Origin: Gammaproteobacteria bacterium
GTDB taxonomy: Bacteria; Pseudomonadota; Gammaproteobacteria; SG8-11
Length of the DNA: 5,628 nt
Reading direction: 5' to 3'
NCBI GenBank assembly: GCA_016200445.1
Contig: JACQEQ010000425.1
Location: 1 to 5,628, forward strand
Within the stretch, counting starts at the first letter, position 1, and each line of letters opens with the position of its first letter. A program made the position numbers and the translations under genes. This document shows positions 1 through 4,746 of this stretch, piece by piece. The notes beneath the pieces were generated by a model that was given only the letters and a program-made list of their open reading frames with translations, was not told the origin of the DNA and ran no database searches.

Positions 1-90
1 CACCCGCTCCACAGCCATGAGCCGGATCGCCTCCAGCGTTTGATGGTCAAATGTTCTTCCGTCTCTCTTCATGCCGCTTTCGATCAGCAT
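1..90 (-). CDS. IS630-family transposase, N-terminal fragment (open at window edge)
   Basis: Thirty codons are visible, with no stop before the window edge. The peptide begins MLIESGMKRDGRTF and continues with DHQTLEAIRLMAVERV. This resembles the start of the N-terminal helix-turn-helix DNA-binding domain of IS630 transposases, which commonly read DGRKLxHxTLEEIRxxAVxRV; the resemblance is from memory of the family, not a search. The DDE catalytic domain would lie outside the window, so it cannot be judged whether the gene is intact. The frame is closed upstream by TAA at 124..126. The start is either the ATG at 90 or the one at 72 (MKRDGR); neither has a clear Shine-Dalgarno sequence. It lies in the same orientation as the cassettes and interrupts or borders the array. 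Confidence 0.68.
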   Translation of the reverse strand, partial: MLIESGMKRDGRTFDHQTLEAIRLMAVERV

Positions 91-120
91 TACATGCGAA
101 AGTTCGTTAACTTGTCGCCT
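1..120 (-). mobile_element. Left part of a probable IS630-family insertion sequence, cut by window edge
   Basis: The minus strand from about 120 downward reads AGGCGACAAGTTAACGAAC and then enters a transposase-like ORF whose first ATG is at 90. A short leader between the IS end and the transposase start fits the IS630/Tc1-mariner type, which inserts at TA. TA-rich sequence lies just outside, at 120..126. The exact end at about 120 is inferred, because the opposite terminus and the second TA are outside the window. Confidence 0.4.
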
Positions 121-276
121 ATATTACCGACTGATGAGTAAATATAGCCCATTGCGATTTGCGCTGGGCTTCATTGAGTATGGCGGTCCAGAGTCCCAAT
201 GTTCGCGCGAAGGCGTGCTTCCGGCCACAACCAGTCATTCATAGAATTACGAATAAGCAGACGTTAAGGCTGTGCT
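121..276. other. Gene-less stretch between IS630-like end and a TIR copy
   Basis: No supportable ORF is present on either strand. The stretch lies between the inverted-repeat-like end at 277..291 and the IS630-like leader. It could be the interior of a second copy of the TIR-bounded element, or the body of a further cassette. No matching second terminus is seen before the IS, so the element is either interrupted by the IS or degraded. Confidence 0.4.
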
Positions 277-291
277 TTTTTCTACACCGTC
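277..291 (-). repeat. Solo terminal repeat, third copy of the attC-associated element end
   Basis: The minus strand reads GACGGTGTAGAAAAA from 291 down. This matches the ends of the 794..952 element (GAGGGTGTAGAAAAA) at 14 of 15 positions. It is immediately preceded by GTT (294..292), the crossover triplet of the upstream attC. That is the same placement as the complete element at the other attC. No partner in the opposite orientation is found between here and position 1. Confidence 0.7.
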
Positions 292-358
292 AACGTTCGC
301 GTTAACCGGCCGAGGGGCGCGCAGCGACCCGAAGGTCCGTGTTGAACGCATGGTAGGC
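292..358 (-). other. attC recombination site of the secreted-protein cassette
   Basis: The site starts 3 nt after the stop codon of the ORF at 362..775. On the minus strand the R'' box is GCCTACC (358..352) and the R' end is ACGTT (ending 292). The inner arms are GCGTTCAAC (349..341) and GTTAACGC (306..299). They pair perfectly except for one extra C, meaning G344 is unpaired on the plus strand. The plus strand is the bottom strand relative to the cassettes, and an extrahelical G there is the hallmark used by integron integrases. A GGACC/GGTC hairpin with a TTCG loop fills the centre. R'' is complementary, with one mismatch, to the first bases of its own cassette (GTTAGGC at 793..787), as expected for a genuine cassette. 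Confidence 0.85.
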
Positions 359-792
359 GCTTTATTTTCGGACAGCATCGTTTACCTCAATAGCTCCCTG
401 CTCTTTAACGGAAACGAGTTGTGTTTCTTGTAACCCAGACGTGAACCCCTTGGAAAGAATTACATATATCGTGCGGCCTCCGAGTTCACGGTAGCCGGCT
501 TCGTAGGAGATTTGCGCTCCATTGATGAACCCGCCCCGAAGTTTGGCGAGCTGGTCATTCGATAGGCTTACAGTGCGGCCGAACGCTTGGACAGTGAGGG
601 ATACAACTTGATTGGAGTCTTGCTCACCTGAGACAACGACCGGGCCAGACTGTCCGATTCCCGGTGACGAAAACTGAAACTTGTCGAGCCTTAGCACACC
701 TTCTTTTGATGCGAACGCGGGAAACGTACTTGATAGTGCAATGGTAAACAGAAGGTAGTGTAGGAATCGGATCATTGGTTTTTTGCGCCTAA
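294..792 (-). mobile_element. Integron gene cassette 2 in reading order (secreted hypothetical)
   Basis: The cassette begins at TTAGGCGC (792 down), just after the crossover G. It contains a single ORF starting 17 nt later and ends at the G of the attC crossover (294). This compact layout of short leader, one ORF and attC immediately after the stop is typical of integron cassettes. The near-complementarity of GCGCCTACC at the attC to GTTAGGCGC at the cassette start supports both ends independently. Confidence 0.82.
362..775 (-). CDS. Secreted hypothetical protein encoded by an integron cassette
   Basis: The product is 137 aa. Residues 1..22 form a Sec signal peptide: a short basic start (MIRFLHY), a hydrophobic core (LLFTIALSSTF) and a signal peptidase I site, AFA before Ser23. 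The mature part is about 115 residues with alternating hydrophobic and polar residues, so it is probably mostly beta. It has no cysteine and no motif that I recognise, so no function is assigned. The ATG at 775 is preferred because it opens the signal peptide and lies 17 nt into the cassette. There is no good Shine-Dalgarno sequence (the upstream bases are GCGCAAAAAACCA), so translation may depend on weak initiation. Transcription would come from an upstream promoter, which the 159-bp element upstream could now alter. The protein is predicted periplasmic or exported. The coding call rests on the cassette context and the clear signal peptide. Confidence 0.8.
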   Translation of the reverse strand: MIRFLHYLLFTIALSSTFPAFASKEGVLRLDKFQFSSPGIGQSGPVVVSGEQDSNQVVSLTVQAFGRTVSLSNDQLAKLRGGFINGAQISYEAGYRELGGRTIYVILSKGFTSGLQETQLVSVKEQGAIEVNDAVRK

Positions 793-793
793 C

Positions 794-952
794 GAGGGTG
801 TAGAAAAACTACTGGAAATTGTTTGAGGGGTGAAAACACGGTGTCACAAAACCCCTCCCGATACCGAGATCGACGAACCTGCGCCATTCTGTGAAGTCGA
901 TTTTTCTCTGAATTCATTCGCGAATTTTCCAACGGGGTTTTTCTACACCCTC
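794..952. mobile_element. 159-bp MITE-like element inserted at an attC crossover
   Basis: The two ends are perfect 16-bp terminal inverted repeats: GAGGGTGTAGAAAAAC at 794..809 and its reverse complement at 937..952. The similarity continues imperfectly inward (TGGAAATT versus TTGGAAAATT). The element is flanked by AAC on both sides (791..793 and 953..955), which is GTT on the cassette strand. Removing the element and one GTT restores a consensus attC R' box, GTTAGGC. It is too short for a transposase, so movement would need an enzyme supplied in trans. On the minus strand one frame is open from end to end, with a 42-codon ORF from ATG 917 to TAG 789; it has no ribosome-binding site and is probably chance. 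I cannot assign the ends to a named IS family. Confidence 0.8.
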
Positions 953-1008
953 AACGTAGAGCTAAGCGGCGCGACGCTAGGAGCGTCCGCTTGAGCGCCG
1001 GGTTATGT
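953..1008 (-). other. attC recombination site of the membrane-protein cassette, interrupted at R'
   Basis: The site begins 8 nt after the stop codon of the ORF at 1017..1559. On the minus strand R'' is ACATAAC (1008..1002) and the site ends in ACGTT. The arms GCTCAAGCGG (996..987) and CCGCTTAGC (969..961) pair fully except for one extra C, so G993 is extrahelical on the plus (folding) strand. ACGCT and AGCGT (982..986 and 974..978) close the stem around a 3-nt loop. R'' is the exact reverse complement of the bases opening its own cassette (GTTATGT, 1587..1581). The last four R' bases have been displaced by the 159-bp element, so the present junction reads GTTGAGG. Confidence 0.88.
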
Positions 1009-1586
1009 TTTATCATTTAACAAGCTCGCGACTCGATGTCTTTCCACTGGTTATCTGCTGATATAAACCCTTGCTTCAAATGATACTCATATGTTGTTCC
1101 ACCATCTAACGACATGTACTTCACAAAAACTTTCCTAAGAAGTTGGGTGTTAGAAGACCTATGTTTCTGTAAAAGTTCGTTGAACTCATCTTCTCCAATT
1201 GAAAATGACCATTCCGACGAATCATCGGGGAACCTTACAAAATTCTCTTCCGTATGGTTAAAAATTTCTTCAGCACCAAGACTAACGCTGACACTGCTTA
1301 GTTTTATCTTTGCTGGACTATTCTTGACCCTATATGCAAGCCTTTGTGGTACAGGAATAATGCGCCGACGTTCCTGATCGACGACTCCGTAACTACTCGC
1401 CCACACATAAGGCCTACTAGAATGGTTAAAGGCTTTACGTGATAGATATGCCGAATACAAAGAAACTACAACAGCAACTGCGGCGATGACTATTGGTATG
1501 TATTGCGCCAGGAAATCTTGTGCTGGCCAATTTTCTATGAATATTTTTATCGGCTCCATTGTTGGGACTTACTCCGTGAAACATAA
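955..1586 (-). mobile_element. Integron gene cassette 1 in reading order (membrane-anchored hypothetical)
   Basis: The cassette runs from TTATGTTTCACGGAG (1586 down) to the G of its attC crossover (955), 632 bp with one ORF. The 7-bp perfect complementarity between its first bases plus the crossover G (GTTATGT) and its attC R'' (ACATAAC) shows that both ends belong to the same circularised unit. It is visibly richer in A and T than the envelope operon upstream, consistent with acquisition. No attC precedes it, so it is the first cassette of the visible array. Confidence 0.82.
1017..1559 (-). CDS. Membrane-anchored hypothetical protein encoded by an integron cassette
   Basis: The product is 180 aa. 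Residues about 19..39 (YIPIVIAAVAVVVSLYSAYLS) form one transmembrane helix. It is followed by RKAFNHSSRPYVW; a helix followed by a short basic stretch and SRPY is a pattern I associate with small single-pass proteins of unknown function. The remaining 130 residues are polar and probably cytoplasmic by the positive-inside rule, since Arg41 and Lys42 lie just after the helix. No catalytic motif is recognised. The ATG at 1559 is the first in the cassette, with GGAG 12 nt upstream as a possible, rather distant, ribosome-binding site. The TAA is followed after 8 nt by the attC. The function is unknown. It could be a phage-defence or stress accessory protein as many cassette products are suspected to be, but nothing in the sequence shows that. 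Confidence 0.8.
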   Translation of the reverse strand: MEPIKIFIENWPAQDFLAQYIPIVIAAVAVVVSLYSAYLSRKAFNHSSRPYVWASSYGVVDQERRRIIPVPQRLAYRVKNSPAKIKLSSVSVSLGAEEIFNHTEENFVRFPDDSSEWSFSIGEDEFNELLQKHRSSNTQLLRKVFVKYMSLDGGTTYEYHLKQGFISADNQWKDIESRAC

Positions 1587-1592
1587 CTAGTG

Positions 1593-1618
1593 ATATACGG
1601 ACCCGCCGGTCCGTATAT
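1593..1618. repeat. Perfect 11-bp inverted repeat beside the first cassette boundary
   Basis: ATATACGGACC (1593..1603) and GGTCCGTATAT (1608..1618) are exact reverse complements around a CGCC loop. The stem ends 5 nt before the crossover position of the first cassette (1587/1586). No T-run follows on either strand, so it is not a standard intrinsic terminator. It could be a regulator-binding palindrome, or a structured site used by the integrase in place of attI. Confidence 0.8.
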
Positions 1619-1707
1619 GCAGGATTCGTAAAACCTGATGTTTTTTTATTTTCACCTTCATTTTCCGAAGCTTACGGCTGAGACGAGGTTTTGAAAAAGG
1701 GAGAAAG

Positions 1708-1718
1708 TACGGACCCGC
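1708..1718 (+). repeat. Second copy of TACGGACCCGC
   Basis: This 11-bp sequence is identical to 1596..1606, which is one arm and most of the loop of the hairpin beside the cassette boundary. Here it forms the loop of a 6-bp GAAAGT/ACTTTC inverted repeat (1703..1708 and 1719..1724). Two copies 112 bp apart in a gene-free region suggest a binding motif or an old duplication. Confidence 0.5.
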
Positions 1719-1984
1719 ACTTTCGGGCGAGCATTGGTAAACACACACCTGTGTTTTGGAAAGCGTAGAAGCATTTTTCATGCGACTGCTTTCGGTGGAG
1801 AATTCGAAACGTTTTTTTAAACGCTAAGGTCTTCATAGGGTCGCAAGCAACCAAACGCGTTTCGTCGAAATCAACAAGGTCAGCAGGCTCGCAACATTTT
1901 TTCGAGACGATATCTTCCGAGAGCTTTTAATCCCCCATAGTCAGCATTAGGAAATGACTTTATTTTTCGGCGACAAGCGGCGTT

Positions 1985-2042
1985 GCGAAAAAAATTTCTC
2001 GTTTACATATCACCCATGTGCGCGCTACGAAATTTTTTCCGC
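1985..2042. repeat. 14-bp imperfect inverted repeat downstream of the envelope operon
   Basis: GCGAAAAAAATTTC (1985..1998) and GAAATTTTTTCCGC (2029..2042) are reverse complements with one mismatch, separated by 30 nt. They lie 86 to 143 nt past the stop codon of the outer-membrane protein gene. They could fold in the 3' end of the operon transcript, but the arms are A/T-rich and the loop is long, so this is not a confident terminator. Confidence 0.35.
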
Positions 2043-2127
2043 ACCTTGCATTTGCGACCGCGCATGGCGGAAGGTAGCAACGCAGGAGCAGTTGCCGGGG
2101 CGAACTCTGAATTTTTGTGAGGCGTCC

Positions 2128-3345
2128 TTAAAACGAATTACTGGCGGCGATAAACGTCGTGAGCGTCCAGACTTGCAAATCTTGCACGCTTGTCGATACC
2201 TGCGCCTGGCCGTTGCCGATACTGCCGTTAATGCCGACCGTCAGCGACGAGTTACGGGTGAAGTTAGTCACGCTAAAACTTCCACCATACAAATCCACGT
2301 GTTCCAGTTGCCCCGATTTTGCCGTGCTGAGCTCTGGGGTGTTGGCCAGGTTGCTGAATACGCCGGCACGCAATGCCCACTGCGAAGTGAGGTAGAGCTC
2401 GGAGCCGAACGCGAAGTTGAGCACGGCCTGACTGTTACCGGCACTTTGATTCCAGCTGAGTTCGCCGCTAAACAGCAGCCTATCGTTGGCGAAATACGCG
2501 CTACCCAGGCTCAATTGTAGTGGCCGTTCACGCCGCACCGTGGAGGTTTCGATAGTCGGTTGGACGATGGAGGTCACATTGGCATCCTTGCTAGTGATTT
2601 GCCGGCGCGAACGCGATTGCAATAGCGTGGTTTTGCGCAGGCTCATGCCGATGGACAATCGTTCGAGCGGTGACCACATCACGCCGAGCACGGGATTGAT
2701 GCCGTACTCGACAATTTGAAAATATTTGTTGCTCCACACTTGTTTGGTGTTGGCGAGATACACCTGCTCATTTTGAATGTACTGTTGTTTGCGGTAATGG
2801 CCATACAGACTCACGCCCACGGCGAGATCGTCGCGCAGTTTGAATGCGAATGAGGGGCCGATGTTAAAGGTCGTGTCTTGGTTATTGAAGTTGATGTAGT
2901 AGTCGTCGACCGCTTCACCGCCCGTGGGTGTGAAATTCGAAAAATGTTGATCCTGGTCGTCGGCCACCGCGTCGGTGACGACCACGGAAAATCCCGCCAT
3001 ACCGCCCGCGAAGGGCTGAATCAAGCCGAAGAAATTCGGGATTAGCCCGGACGACATCCGCTTCCAGCTTTTGTCGCCGAACACGTTTTTGTATTCCGAA
3101 AAAGTATTGTTAAACGCGTTGACGCTGCCGTTTAGGCTGGCACCATCGGCGTGGGCAATTCCGGCGGGGTTGTAATACAACCAGCTCGGATCGTCCGAGA
3201 TTGCGCTATAGGCGCCGCCCATCCCGGCAGCGCGGTCGCCGATCAAGATATTGTTGTAGTGGAAGCTGTCGGCACGTGCTGCTACTGCATGCAACGCGAC
3301 CGCGCCGATGACACCCCAGCGCACAAGCCTAATAATGTTTCGCAT
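2128..3345 (-). CDS. FadL/OmpP1-like outer-membrane beta-barrel protein
   Basis: The product is 405 aa. Residues 1..25 are a signal peptide (basic start, VIGAVALHAVAA, cleavage after ARA). The mature N-terminus carries the block GDRAAGMGGAYSAISDDPSW (36..55) followed by LYYNPAGIA. This is the signature of the OmpP1/FadL/TodX family and related barrels, in which it forms the N-terminal plug or first strand. The rest alternates hydrophobic and polar residues as beta strands do, and the chain ends in Phe, the usual C-terminal signal for the BAM machinery. FadL homologues import hydrophobic substrates such as long-chain fatty acids or aromatics; the substrate here is unknown. The ATG at 3345 lies inside the end of the protease gene (17-nt overlap), with AGAG 11 nt upstream, so translational coupling is likely. 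It is the last gene of the unit. Alternatively it may be a PorV-like barrel of other function. Confidence 0.82.
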   Translation of the reverse strand: MRNIIRLVRWGVIGAVALHAVAARADSFHYNNILIGDRAAGMGGAYSAISDDPSWLYYNPAGIAHADGASLNGSVNAFNNTFSEYKNVFGDKSWKRMSSGLIPNFFGLIQPFAGGMAGFSVVVTDAVADDQDQHFSNFTPTGGEAVDDYYINFNNQDTTFNIGPSFAFKLRDDLAVGVSLYGHYRKQQYIQNEQVYLANTKQVWSNKYFQIVEYGINPVLGVMWSPLERLSIGMSLRKTTLLQSRSRRQITSKDANVTSIVQPTIETSTVRRERPLQLSLGSAYFANDRLLFSGELSWNQSAGNSQAVLNFAFGSELYLTSQWALRAGVFSNLANTPELSTAKSGQLEHVDLYGGSFSVTNFTRNSSLTVGINGSIGNGQAQVSTSVQDLQVWTLTTFIAASNSF

Positions 3346-4195
3346 AAGTTGAGAATCTCTCTGAGCGGCGGGGTAGATTTAAATCAGTCAAGCCATGCGT
3401 GCGTAGCGCGGTGGCGAGCGCGGTCATGCGCTCTGTGCTCGACGGGTGGGTACGCTTGTCGTTGCGTGCTGCGGGTGCGTCGGGCGCTGATGCGGGCGGG
3501 ACGCCCGCGCTCCCGTCGATGCGGGTTAAAAACCGGCTGAGCGCTTCGGGGTCGTAACCGGTATTCGCCAACAGCATCAACGCGACGCGATCTGCGGCCA
3601 GCTCGTCGCGGATGTTGAAACCTTCCTCGAATAATAAAGCGGTGGCTTGATCGACGGCTTGAAAAAAGGCCACTTTGGCAGTGTCGGCAGAACCGCCGGT
3701 GATCACCGACATCCAGGCCATCACGTTGTTGGTTTCTTTGCCGCGAATGTGCATGGCGTTAACGATGTGCCGCAATTGCACGTGCGCGATTTCGTGTGCG
3801 AGGACAGCGGCAAGTTCGGCTTCATCGTGCATCTGTTGCAACGCTCCACGCGTCACAAACACGTAGCCGCCCGGCGTCGAATAAGCATTTACCTGTTCGC
3901 TGTCGAGCACCGCGAAGTAGAACGGCAACTCGGCACGACCGCTGTTATAGGCCAGGGCTTGACCAATTAATGTGATGTAGCGAGTCAGCTCCGCATTGTC
4001 ACGCAGCGGCGCGCGTCCCAAGATGCGCGCAGCGACTTCGCGGCCAAAGGCAATCTCAGCCTTGATATCTTCAGTTTCAAATTCGTTGCTGTTAGCGGCG
4101 TGCGCACGGCGTCGAAAATCCTGCCCGGCAGCGCAGTCCAAGGCGCCGAACAACGTTGCTGCCAGCAGTAACAGGGCGCAGGTTTTTATAGACAT
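3329..4195 (-). CDS. Secreted M48-family zinc metalloprotease (BepA/LoiP-like)
   Basis: The product is 288 aa. The N-terminal hydrophobic stretch (residues about 5..23, ALLLLAATLFGAL) is a signal peptide. Cys21 is preceded by LD, so it is not a standard lipobox and the protein is probably soluble in the periplasm. The catalytic motif HEIAH has zinc ligands His134 and His138 and the general base Glu135. The third ligand is Glu198 in ELAAD (198..202). The conserved block NAYSTPGGYVFVTRGAL lies at 103..119, and the THPSS.ER block of the family at 249..255. In E. coli, BepA and LoiP degrade misassembled outer-membrane proteins, so the neighbouring barrel gene is a plausible partner or substrate; that is inference. 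There is no TPR domain as in BepA. The start at 4195 lies 5 nt after the stop of the SH3 gene, without a strong ribosome-binding site. A REP-like insertion adds residues 228..237. Confidence 0.9.
   Translation of the reverse strand: MSIKTCALLLLAATLFGALDCAAGQDFRRRAHAANSNEFETEDIKAEIAFGREVAARILGRAPLRDNAELTRYITLIGQALAYNSGRAELPFYFAVLDSEQVNAYSTPGGYVFVTRGALQQMHDEAELAAVLAHEIAHVQLRHIVNAMHIRGKETNNVMAWMSVITGGSADTAKVAFFQAVDQATALLFEEGFNIRDELAADRVALMLLANTGYDPEALSRFLTRIDGSAGVPPASAPDAPAARNDKRTHPSSTERMTALATALRTHGLTDLNLPRRSERFSTYAKHY
3492..3514. repeat. REP-like GC-rich palindrome inside the protease gene
   Basis: GCGGGCG (3492..3498), loop GGA and CGCCCGC (3502..3508) form a perfect 7-bp stem, followed by GCTCCC. 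The minus strand encodes GSAGVPPASA (residues 228..237 of the protease). This peptide, and its other-strand reading AGGTPALP, is one I recall recurring in unrelated proteins of many bacterial genomes, where it comes from a dispersed palindromic repeat. It sits in a variable loop between the zinc ligands and THPSS, keeps the frame, and leaves the catalytic residues untouched. Confidence 0.6.
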
Positions 4196-4200
4196 CGGCG

Positions 4201-4680
4201 CTACTTGGCTGGGGCTTGCATAAAGGTATCAACATCCTTTTCATTGACCTTGTTGGTTTCCATTTTTTCTACCGCCGGGTAGTTGGTCTGTCCTTGCTCG
4301 CTGGCGCGTGCGCGTTCGTCTTGACGCAAACCGCGTGCGGCCGCCGCGCTACTGCTTGCCGAGGCGCGACGGCGCGCATCGTCGGTTTGCGCGGGGCCGT
4401 TTTGGCCTTTAATGACCGTGATTTTGTCTTGCGGCGGTTTGCTGCCGACTAACAGCGATGGCACCCAACCAATGTGATTTTGGAAACCGACCTTGGTCCA
4501 TTGATCGGCAGTTTCAAGCAGCGTCAGGGATTCGCCTTTGATGGCAGTGCCCAATAGTTGTGCCTGGAATGAGGGGTTAGCAAAAATTTTCGCCTTGCTG
4601 CTTTGTACATATACGGTTTCGGCGGCGAATGCGCTTGCCGTGGCGAGCAACAAAATAAGCGAGTTGATGAAAGTCTTCAT
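4201..4680 (-). CDS. Secreted SH3b-domain protein
   Basis: The product is 159 aa. A signal peptide covers residues 1..19 (MKTF, then INSLILLLATASAFA). Residues 22..78 form a bacterial SH3 (SH3b) domain: VYVQSSKAKIFANPS opens it, GTAIKGESLTLLE is the central strand region and W61TKVGFQNHIGWVPSLLV ends it, with the typical GWV. SH3b domains bind peptidoglycan or proteins in the cell envelope. The C-terminal half (about 80..159) is charged and Ala/Ser/Arg-rich, with RRRASASSSAAAARG at about 103..117, and is probably disordered. The ATG at 4680 is well supported by AGGA 7 nt upstream. It follows the cyclase gene by 66 nt and is followed 5 nt later by the protease gene, so co-transcription and an adaptor role for the protease are reasonable guesses. 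Confidence 0.85.
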   Translation of the reverse strand: MKTFINSLILLLATASAFAAETVYVQSSKAKIFANPSFQAQLLGTAIKGESLTLLETADQWTKVGFQNHIGWVPSLLVGSKPPQDKITVIKGQNGPAQTDDARRRASASSSAAAARGLRQDERARASEQGQTNYPAVEKMETNKVNEKDVDTFMQAPAK

Positions 4681-4687
4681 GGCGGTG

Positions 4688-4691
4688 TCCT
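4688..4691 (-). promoter_or_regulatory. Shine-Dalgarno of the SH3b gene
   Basis: AGGA on the minus strand lies 7 nt before the ATG at 4680. It is the only clear ribosome-binding site in the four-gene unit. The two downstream genes start within or next to the preceding stop codon and probably depend on coupled translation. Confidence 0.6.
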
Positions 4692-4746
4692 GCAGATACG
4701 AGTTGGTTTCTGGGCAATATCTAAATCGGCTTAACTTCGGCAGACT

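Larger units (their letters stand above)
1588..2127. other. 540-bp region without a convincing gene, between envelope operon and cassette array
   Basis: The region contains several A/T runs, more than the operon beside it. No integrase gene, attI consensus or tRNA is recognised. It contains an 11-bp perfect hairpin (1593..1618), an 11-bp direct repeat TACGGACCCGC (1596..1606 and 1708..1718), a small GAAAGT/ACTTTC inverted repeat around the second copy (1703..1724) and a 14-bp inverted repeat near 2.0 kb. On the minus strand, codons from 1926 to 1672 are open, but there is no ATG before 1836 and no ribosome-binding site. If the cassettes have a local promoter, it should lie here on the minus strand; I cannot pick one with confidence. 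Confidence 0.6.

Noticed and set aside
793..954. The 159-bp element as a normal third cassette
   Set aside because: Its right end has no attC arms, only the mirror image of its left end. The perfect 16-bp terminal inverted repeats fit a MITE-like element better.
1114..1377. 87-codon plus-strand frame inside the first cassette
   Set aside because: It is antisense to the 180-aa membrane protein, which fits the cassette boundaries and orientation. The plus frame does not.
1593..1618. Hairpin as an intrinsic terminator
   Set aside because: No T-run follows the stem on either strand, and it is about 500 bp from the nearest upstream stop codon.
1587..1781. 64-codon minus-strand frame ending at the cassette boundary
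   Set aside because: It would translate through the perfect hairpin and ends by chance at the crossover. Its composition is basic and irregular, with no start signal.
1672..1926. Open minus-strand frame of about 85 codons, with TTG at 1854 and ATG at 1836
   Set aside because: It has no ribosome-binding site, no early ATG and no recognised similarity, and it lies in an A/T-run-rich spacer. It could be a gene remnant but cannot be supported.
1588..2127. Degenerate integrase gene or attI upstream of the cassettes
   Set aside because: I find no integrase motif in any frame and no arrangement of integrase-binding boxes that I can support.
1954..2520. 188-codon plus-strand frame
   Set aside because: It overlaps antisense the end of the outer-membrane protein gene, whose minus-strand product has clear family features.
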